Assembly: GCA_019307805.1 (NCBI GenBank)
Contig: JAFDIX010000155.1
Span: forward strand, 1 to 6,841
DNA from: Deltaproteobacteria bacterium
Lineage (GTDB): Bacteria; Desulfobacterota; DSM-4660; Desulfatiglandales; HGW-15
Length of the DNA stretch: 6,841 bases
Direction: 5' to 3'
The notes under the pieces are model-generated. The model ran no database searches. It was not told the DNA's origin and saw only the letters and a program-made list of their open reading frames with translations. Shown here piece by piece: positions 1 to 4,425 of this stretch. Position 1 is the first letter of the stretch. Each line of letters begins with the position of its first letter. Made by a program: the position numbers and the translations under genes.

Positions 1-1
1 T

Positions 2-919
2 TGTATTGATCCGGCTATCTTCCTGCTTGTGGAAACGGATCTATGGCCCGGGCTCATTTACCGTCTGAAGAAAAAAGGGGTTCCGGCATTATTGCTGAAC
101 GGACGCATTTCCCCTAGGACCTTTCACTCCTATAGCCGGTTTCCTGTTTTTGTCAGGGGCATGTTGAACACGTTGAACGAATGTCTTATGCAGTCGGACC
201 TGGATAGAGAAAGGCTCCTGCGCATCGGAGTTGAGAGAGGGAGAGTCGAAACCGTGGGCAATATTAAATTTGACAGGGACTGGGCGCCCATGGATAAAGA
301 GGAAGAGAAAGACTGGATGCAGGCGCTTTACCTGGTTCCGGAAGACCCAATATGGGTGGCAGGAAGTACACACGGGGGGGAAGAGGAGATCATCCTGGAC
401 GTCTTTGAAAAACTTTGTCCCCTCTTCCCCGGGCTCCGCCTGATTTTAGCGCCCAGAAGGGTCGAGCGCGCGACGGGGGTCCACAGGCTGTGTACCCAGA
501 GGGGATTTAAGAGCGCACTGAGGAATGGGCTCACCAATGACTCCGGCCCCTGGGATGTCCTCGTCCTGGATACCATGGGAGAGCTTGGCAGAATTTACGG
601 TATTGGAGCATTGAGTTTTGTGGGGGGGAGTCTGGTCCCCATTGGAGGCCACAACCTTCTGGAACCTGCGAGCTTTGGCCACCCGGTACTCTTTGGCCCC
701 TACACCCATAATTTTGTGCTTATGTCTCAACTCCTCATTGAAGCGGGTGGCGGCAAGAGGGTGAAAAGTGGGGATGATCTTTTTGAACATGTAAAAGGCC
801 TTCTTTCCTCTTCGGGAGATTCAGAGAATATGGGCAGGCGGGCAAAGGCTTTTGTGGACCTGAACAGGGGCGCCCTTGTGAGGGTCATGGAACATATCAA
901 TACTTATATGGAATCCTAA
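2..919 (+). CDS. waaA: 3-deoxy-D-manno-octulosonic acid (Kdo) transferase, 5'-truncated by the window edge
   Basis: This enzyme transfers Kdo from CMP-Kdo to lipid A precursor at the cytoplasmic face of the inner membrane, the first step of LPS inner-core assembly. The reading frame is open from base 2, so the gene enters from the left; the GTG at 29 is internal, because the residues before it (DPAIFLLVETDLWPG) already match the conserved VETELWPN region. About 305 residues are visible of a family length near 420-430; the N-terminal anchor and most of the acceptor-binding half are missing. Visible family motifs, in order, are VGNIKFD, AGSTHGGEEE, LAPRRVER, LDTMGELGRIYG and FVGGSLVPIGGHNLLEP followed by VLFGPYTHNF, which form the GT-B donor-binding half. 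The frame is intact to TAA. Whether the enzyme adds one or more Kdo residues cannot be told from sequence. Confidence 0.95.
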   Translation, partial: CIDPAIFLLVETDLWPGLIYRLKKKGVPALLLNGRISPRTFHSYSRFPVFVRGMLNTLNECLMQSDLDRERLLRIGVERGRVETVGNIKFDRDWAPMDKEEEKDWMQALYLVPEDPIWVAGSTHGGEEEIILDVFEKLCPLFPGLRLILAPRRVERATGVHRLCTQRGFKSALRNGLTNDSGPWDVLVLDTMGELGRIYGIGALSFVGGSLVPIGGHNLLEPASFGHPVLFGPYTHNFVLMSQLLIEAGGGKRVKSGDDLFEHVKGLLSSSGDSENMGRRAKAFVDLNRGALVRVMEHINTYMES

Positions 920-926
920 ACAATAC

Positions 927-955
927 TTGAAATTTTTTGAATTTTCTCCGATCAT
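927..955 (+). promoter_or_regulatory. Possible sigma-70-type promoter for the HTH gene
   Basis: TTGAAA (927-932) is followed after 17 bases by GATCAT (950-955). This is a fair -35 with a weak -10. It would give a leader of roughly 95 bases before the HTH gene. The -10 overlaps the first CATGG repeat, which would suit autorepression. The motif match is weak and the call is tentative. Confidence 0.25.
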
Positions 956-997
956 GGGTTTGACGGAAAATAATGCGTAACATGGTCACCCATGGTT
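953..997. repeat. Cluster of CATGG repeats, candidate operator
   Basis: CATGG occurs at 953, 981 and 991 within 45 bases. Two inverted arrangements are visible: CATGGGT (953-959) against ACCCATG (988-994), and CATGG-TCAC-CCATG (981-994). The cluster lies between waaA and the HTH gene, upstream of the HTH start. Such dyads are typical binding sites for dimeric helix-turn-helix proteins, so autoregulation by the downstream gene is possible. The assignment is inference from position and symmetry. There is no T-run after the stem, so it does not look like an intrinsic terminator. Confidence 0.35.
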
Positions 998-1045
998 CTT
1001 TGTCTTTCGCACCCTATTTTTTGTCGGATATCACTACCAAATACC

Positions 1046-1053
1046 AGGAGGAG
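1046..1053 (+). promoter_or_regulatory. Strong ribosome binding site deciding the HTH gene start
   Basis: AGGAGGAG ends four bases before the ATG at 1058. It selects this ATG over the in-frame upstream ATG at 992, which has no comparable Shine-Dalgarno sequence. Confidence 0.8.
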
Positions 1054-1057
1054 AAAC

Positions 1058-1504
1058 ATGGCAAACATCACTGTAGTACTCAGAGAGGAGATCTCCCGCG
1101 TTGCCCGCAAGGAAATCAAGAACCAGACAAAGGCCCTTAGAAAGACATCGGCGGAGCACCGCAAGAAGATAGCTGAGATGAGGCGTCAGATATCGGAACT
1201 TCAACGCAAGGTCACTTTCCTTGAGAAACAAGTGCTCAAGAATATCAAGACCAAAGTTGGAGAGGATGATACCGGGAACTTCAGGTTCTCGGCAAAAGGC
1301 CTGCGCTCGAACCGAAAGCGGTTGGGGCTTTCCGCAACGGACTATGGTAAACTTGTCGGGGTGACGGGCCAGACAGTCTATATGTGGGAGCGTGAGACTA
1401 CCAGTCCCCGTGAGCAACAAGTAGAATCTCTCGCATCTCTTCGGCGCATGGGCAAAAAGGAGGCAAGGGCGCGGCTGGAAGGGTTGGCCAAAAAAGCAAA
1501 ATAG
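1058..1504 (+). CDS. Coiled-coil and XRE-type helix-turn-helix DNA-binding protein
   Basis: A 148-residue basic protein and probable transcriptional regulator. Residues about 18-60 form a charged, heptad-like helix (RKEIKNQTKALRK through LQRKVTFLEKQ) expected to be a dimerising coiled coil. Residues about 80-118 form a Cro/C1-type helix-turn-helix (LRSNRKRLGLSATDYGKLVG, then VTGQTVYMWERE), with the YMWERE recognition-helix end typical of XRE proteins. A basic tail follows. The MANITVVLREEISRVARKEI start resembles small HTH proteins seen across proteobacteria whose targets are mostly unknown. The start at 1058 is chosen over 992 because of the AGGAGGAG site and because the extra 22 residues look unlike the family. 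It stands alone between waaA and a convergent hydrolase; CATGG repeats upstream may be its operator. Its DNA target and physiological role cannot be read from sequence. Confidence 0.85.
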   Translation: MANITVVLREEISRVARKEIKNQTKALRKTSAEHRKKIAEMRRQISELQRKVTFLEKQVLKNIKTKVGEDDTGNFRFSAKGLRSNRKRLGLSATDYGKLVGVTGQTVYMWERETTSPREQQVESLASLRRMGKKEARARLEGLAKKAK

Positions 1505-1561
1505 TTCCCCAGTGCGTCCCTGAAGGCTTCTGCAGTTGTGCGGTTGGAGGGGCCCAATCCT

Positions 1562-2461
1562 TCAAGGGGAGGATCGGCTGACACCGGCGGTATGTTCAGT
1601 AATGGCCGTCACGATACCCTTCCAAAGGAGCGGATAGGAGAAACCGTGTCCCAGGCCTTCAACCGCCAGCAACTTGGCGTCGGGTATAGCCTCGGCGGTG
1701 TCTTTCCCGTGCTCCAGGGGGAGGAGCGGATCATCCGCACCGTGTATCACCAGCGCAGGAACAGTGACAGTCCTGAGCGCTTCCCTGCGGCCACCGGAGG
1801 CCAGGATGGCGGAAAATTGCCGCACAAAGCCAAGGGGGTAGAGTGATCGGTCAAAGGCAATGGCTGAGAGTTCTCTTTCCATCGCCTCATCAAAGGCGTC
1901 GGAACCTCCTGAGAATGCACGAAACACCCGGACCATGTGTGCAATGTATCCCTCTCGGTCCATGGGTGGGGCGGTAAACAGGGCCCCCGCGGGTTCGGGT
2001 TTTGCAGGGGGAAGATCCGGTTCTCCGGTTGTGGATTCCATGGATATAAGACTCAGCATCCGTTCCGGATGCTCAATGGCAAGGGTTTGGGCGATCATGC
2101 CCCCCATGGAGAGACCGCATATGTGGGCCTTTTCCAGGTCCAGGGCATCCATGAGCCCAAGAAGGTCCAACGCCATATCAGAGAGCTTGTAGGGTGCTTC
2201 AACCGGCTTGCCCTCCTGATGAAGGGCCATGACCTTCATGATATCCGGTACACCAAAATCCTCCATTTTGCTGGACAGCCCCACATCTCTGTTATCGAAT
2301 CGGACCACGAAATGGCCACTCGCCGCCAGCATCCTGCAAAAGTCCGTATGCCATGCGATCATCTGGGCGCTGAGTCCCATAATGAGCAGAATGGGCCGGT
2401 CTTCCCGTTTGCCGAAGGTGTCATACTCTATCTCAATACCGTTCCCTTGCACTCGCGCCAT
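1562..2461 (-). CDS. Alpha/beta-fold hydrolase, RdmC-like esterase type
   Basis: A 299-residue cytoplasmic hydrolase without a signal peptide. The catalytic triad is visible: nucleophile Ser118 in the elbow CGLSMGG, acid Asp244 in HGADDPLLP, and His272 in GLGHGF. The segment RFDNRDVGLSS (about 54-64) and the oxyanion-region stretch LLIMGLSAQMIAW (about 25-37) are typical of the alpha/beta hydrolase group that includes aclacinomycin methylesterase RdmC. A cap region with many Pro and Met residues (about 150-220) sits before the acid loop. The start is MARVQGNGIEIEYD, preceded by GGAG seven bases upstream; an in-frame ATG 48 codons further up gives a basic extension without family character. 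The gene is convergent with the HTH gene (57-base gap) and divergent from the sigma factor gene. The substrate is unknown: a carboxylic ester is likely, but lactonase or C-C hydrolase activity is not excluded. Confidence 0.9.
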   Translation of the reverse strand: MARVQGNGIEIEYDTFGKREDRPILLIMGLSAQMIAWHTDFCRMLAASGHFVVRFDNRDVGLSSKMEDFGVPDIMKVMALHQEGKPVEAPYKLSDMALDLLGLMDALDLEKAHICGLSMGGMIAQTLAIEHPERMLSLISMESTTGEPDLPPAKPEPAGALFTAPPMDREGYIAHMVRVFRAFSGGSDAFDEAMERELSAIAFDRSLYPLGFVRQFSAILASGGRREALRTVTVPALVIHGADDPLLPLEHGKDTAEAIPDAKLLAVEGLGHGFSYPLLWKGIVTAITEHTAGVSRSSP

Positions 2462-2468
2462 AGCACAT

Positions 2469-2472
2469 CTCC
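2469..2472 (-). promoter_or_regulatory. Ribosome binding site of the hydrolase gene
   Basis: On the minus strand, GGAG lies seven bases before the ATG at 2461. This supports the shorter, 299-residue start over the in-frame ATG at 2605. Confidence 0.6.
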
Positions 2473-2497
2473 AGAATAGTACATGGTCTTTACTGGA

Positions 2498-2527
2498 CAC
2501 ATAGCGCGTCCTGCGCCCGGGCGTCAA
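2498..2527 (-). promoter_or_regulatory. Possible sigma-70-type promoter for the hydrolase
   Basis: On the minus strand, TTGACG (2527-2522) is followed after 18 bases by TATGTG (2503-2498). The -35 is good and the -10 poor. Transcription would begin near 2491, giving a leader of about 30 bases that contains the GGAG site. This fits the 299-residue start and would leave the 2605 start upstream of the transcript. The call rests on motif similarity only. Confidence 0.3.
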
Positions 2528-2655
2528 GCGTTTAGGCCCCTTTTTGTCCTTGAGTAAGGAAAGAGATGCAAAAGCAGGGTCGAAAATGCATGCTTTCCTT
2601 ATCATGGGGTTTCTGATATTTTTATGGCATACCTCTCATATCACCGAAAATTCAC

Positions 2656-2683
2656 GGAACAATTCAGGAAAATACTTGTCTAA
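2656..2683 (+). promoter_or_regulatory. RpoE-type (ECF) promoter of the sigma/anti-sigma operon
   Basis: GGAACAA (2656-2662), 15 bases, then GTCTAA (2678-2683). The E. coli sigma-E consensus is commonly given as GGAACTT, about 15-16 bases, then a TCTAA-type -10, so both elements and the spacing agree closely. An A-rich patch (GAAAATT, 2646-2652) precedes the -35. The gene just downstream encodes an RpoE-like sigma factor, so autoregulation is the natural reading. Transcription is expected about 5-7 bases after the -10, essentially at the sigma ATG at 2689. Confidence 0.75.
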
Positions 2684-2688
2684 ACTCG

Positions 2689-3294
2689 ATGAAGGATAGG
2701 GTTAAAAATTCAGATGGCCTGGCAGGGGAAGATGCCCTCCTGGTCAGAGCCTTTCAGGGAGGGGACAGGACCGCATTCGATAAGCTTGTTACAAAACACA
2801 AAAACCGGATCTTCAATGTGTGTTACTGGTACCTCGGTGACTACCAGGAGGCAGACGATATTGCCCAGGAAACCTTTATCAAGGTCTACCGGTCAGTGGG
2901 GAAGTTCAGATTAGAGTCGGCCTTCAGTACCTGGATTTTTCGTATTGCGGTAAATTCCTGTAAAAACAGACTTGCGTCCGCTGCATTTAAACAGAAAAAA
3001 AGAACAATCTCTTTTGATAATCCGGGTGGGCAACCCAGTGGCGTCACCGATGTTTTTCCGGACGGGGCGGCGTCCCCCTCTGAGCAGTTGGAACAAAAGG
3101 AACGGATGCACCAAATCAGGGAAGGCATCAATGCCCTTCCTCCGGAGCAGAGAGAGGTCATTACACTGCGCGATATCGAAGGTCTGTCCTATGTGGAGAT
3201 ATCAGAGGTGACAGGAATCAGCCTCGGCACCGTAAAGTCAAGGCTGGCCAGGGCGAGGACAGCGCTGAAGAACAGACTGGGGAGTACGGGATAG
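2689..3294 (+). CDS. RpoE-like ECF RNA polymerase sigma factor
   Basis: A 201-residue extracytoplasmic-function sigma factor that would direct core RNA polymerase to GGAAC/GTC-type promoters. Region 2 spans about residues 18-96: LVRAFQGGDRTAFDKLV, then DYQEADDIAQETFIKVYR (core binding and -10 contact) and FRLESAFSTWIFRIAVNSCKN, very like the matching segment of E. coli RpoE. A polar linker (about 100-136) follows. Region 4 spans about 137-195, with INALPPEQREVITLRDIEGLSY and the helix-turn-helix ISEVTGISLGTVKSRLARAR for the -35. No domain is missing. The ATG at 2689 is the only good in-frame start, yet no Shine-Dalgarno sequence precedes it and the putative promoter -10 ends five bases upstream, suggesting a leaderless message. 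The stop lies two bases before the anti-sigma ATG. It is related to the RpoE group by sequence, but orthology with E. coli rpoE is not claimed. Confidence 0.93.
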   Translation: MKDRVKNSDGLAGEDALLVRAFQGGDRTAFDKLVTKHKNRIFNVCYWYLGDYQEADDIAQETFIKVYRSVGKFRLESAFSTWIFRIAVNSCKNRLASAAFKQKKRTISFDNPGGQPSGVTDVFPDGAASPSEQLEQKERMHQIREGINALPPEQREVITLRDIEGLSYVEISEVTGISLGTVKSRLARARTALKNRLGSTG

Positions 3295-3296
3295 GA

Positions 3297-4250
3297 ATGG
3301 AGTGTAGCAAAGTCAAAGAATTGTTATCCGAGTACCTGGACGGGATGCTGGATGAAGAGGCCGGTGCCCGGGTTCAGGCCCATCTCTCGGAGTGTGCCGA
3401 CTGCAGGGATGAACATGCGTCCCTGAAGGCCCTGGTTCATGAACTCGGCGCCATGGAGGTCGTCACACCGCCGGTGGACTTTCTGGCCCGCCTTCATGAA
3501 CGCATGGAGGAGCCCTCCTGGTTTTCGAAGCTCATGCACACCCTGTTTGTGCCGTTGCGCTTCAAGATTCCCCTGGAATTCGCAGCAGTGGCACTGGCCG
3601 TAATGATTATTTTTTCCATGCTCAATGTTCCGTTCGATGTCCGCAAAGCCTCAATGAGTCCGGAAAAACCCATGATTGCGGAAACCGGGGAGAGGGCGTA
3701 TATGCAAGACGTTTCCAAACCCTCCAAACAGGAAACCCCTGAACCGGAGGCGCCTGTCAAGAGGAGCATGGCAAAGGCACTGGAGGAGGAACGAAAACCC
3801 CTCGAAATGCTCCTCGTCCTCAGGGAGCAGAGGCCGTCGCGTCTCATGGCAAAGGCATCCAGGGCCCCAGGGCCCGGGAGGGAGCGACTCAGGAGCAGGT
3901 CAGACAGAGCGCTTCATTCAGGCGTTGAAGAAAGAGACTATGCAGCCCAAGGCCAGATGGGAGCAGGGGGGAAGGCCTCTGTGGAAACCAAGGCCCCGCT
4001 GCCCCAACCACCTCCCACGGTTCAGAAGGTGAGAGACGCGATCACTATGCTGGGGGGACAGGTCGTAAGCCCGGAGGAGGCCTGGCATAAAGAAAAAACA
4101 AGTGCCATTATAGCCCGCATTCCTGCAAAGAACTACACCCCGCTGGTTGAAGAGCTGTGCACCCTGGGCACGCTTCAGAGCCCCGTCCCAATGCCCTCCG
4201 ATGCATATGAGGGTACCATACAATTGCGCATCAAGGTCCTGCCGGAATAG
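3297..4250 (+). CDS. ZAS-type anti-sigma factor with membrane segment and large extracytoplasmic domain
   Basis: A 317-residue probable partner that sequesters the adjacent sigma factor at the inner membrane. The cytoplasmic N-terminus carries the zinc-binding anti-sigma pattern: Cys3, then His29-x3-Cys33-x2-Cys36 (HLSECADC), with the helix SEYLDGMLDEEAGARVQAHL between. One membrane segment lies at about 91-112 (IPLEFAAVALAVMIIFSML). A long Pro-, Lys- and Arg-rich low-complexity stretch (about 118-240) leads to a folded C-terminal domain (about 241-317: VRDAITMLGGQV, SAIIARIPAKNYTPLVEELCTLGTL, GTIQLRIKVLPE). Its beta-alpha-beta pattern recalls the DUF4349-type extracytoplasmic domain; this likeness is an impression, not a database match. 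The two-base gap from the sigma gene implies translational coupling, which would keep the pair in balance. The exported tail is the likely signal receiver or protease target. Confidence 0.88.
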   Translation: MECSKVKELLSEYLDGMLDEEAGARVQAHLSECADCRDEHASLKALVHELGAMEVVTPPVDFLARLHERMEEPSWFSKLMHTLFVPLRFKIPLEFAAVALAVMIIFSMLNVPFDVRKASMSPEKPMIAETGERAYMQDVSKPSKQETPEPEAPVKRSMAKALEEERKPLEMLLVLREQRPSRLMAKASRAPGPGRERLRSRSDRALHSGVEERDYAAQGQMGAGGKASVETKAPLPQPPPTVQKVRDAITMLGGQVVSPEEAWHKEKTSAIIARIPAKNYTPLVEELCTLGTLQSPVPMPSDAYEGTIQLRIKVLPE

Positions 4251-4285
4251 CAGAATCCAAAACAACATGATTCGCTCCAGAGAAT

Positions 4286-4304
4286 AGAGGGCATAAAACC
4301 CTCT
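4286..4304 (+). terminator. Small hairpin after the anti-sigma gene, weak terminator candidate
   Basis: AGAGGG (4286-4291) pairs with CCCTCT (4299-4304) around a seven-base A-rich loop. It is followed by a pyrimidine-rich stretch rather than a clean T-run. It could attenuate read-through from the sigma operon into the VIT-vWA gene, which appears to have its own promoter. The six-pair stem makes this a low-confidence call. Confidence 0.3.
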
Positions 4305-4363
4305 TCCTGCTTCCAGGAATGGGTGGTGTAACCTTTGACAGCCACGGGTGCTAAAAAAAATTG

Positions 4364-4391
4364 GGAACTTTATCCCTTCCTCCCTGTCTAT
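4364..4391 (+). promoter_or_regulatory. RpoE-type (ECF) promoter of the VIT-vWA gene
   Basis: GGAACTT (4364-4370), 15 bases, then GTCTAT (4386-4391). The -35 is identical to the E. coli sigma-E consensus heptamer, and the spacing equals that of the putative promoter at 2656-2683. An A8 tract followed by TT (4353-4362) lies directly upstream, resembling the A-rich UP-like sequences found before sigma-E promoters. Transcription would start near 4397, leaving a leader of about 29 bases that contains the AAGGAGG site. This ties the gene to the sigma factor encoded 1.1 kb upstream. Confidence 0.75.
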
Positions 4392-4410
4392 AGGGGTGAA
4401 CAAAACAGAA

Positions 4411-4417
4411 AAGGAGG
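4411..4417 (+). promoter_or_regulatory. Ribosome binding site of the VIT-vWA gene
   Basis: AAGGAGG sits eight bases before the ATG at 4426. It is a near-perfect Shine-Dalgarno sequence and fixes the start so that translation begins with a clear signal peptide. It contrasts with the sigma gene, which has none. Confidence 0.8.
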
Positions 4418-4425
4418 ACGGATAA

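Noticed and set aside
960..988. TTGACG as a -35 for the HTH gene
   Set aside because: At 17-base spacing the -10 would be TGGTCA, which is not credible.
992..1057. In-frame 22-codon extension of the HTH protein
   Set aside because: It has no good Shine-Dalgarno sequence, overlaps the CATGG repeat cluster, and competes with AGGAGGAG before the ATG at 1058.
1275..1281. GGAACTT inside the HTH gene, a possible third ECF promoter
   Set aside because: After a 15-base spacer the sequence is AGGCCT, with no GTC-type -10, and it lies within a coding region.
1937..2479. 180-codon plus-strand open frame opposite the hydrolase
   Set aside because: It is antisense to a gene with an intact catalytic triad, and its translation shows no recognisable domain.
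2462..2605. In-frame 48-codon N-terminal extension of the hydrolase
   Set aside because: It is basic and lacks family character, and a GGAG site correctly spaced before the ATG at 2461 supports the shorter protein.
4335..4340. Perfect TTGACA, a possible sigma-70 -35 before the VIT-vWA gene
   Set aside because: No acceptable -10 lies 16-18 bases downstream (only A-rich sequence and AAATTG), whereas the RpoE-type motif just after it is complete.
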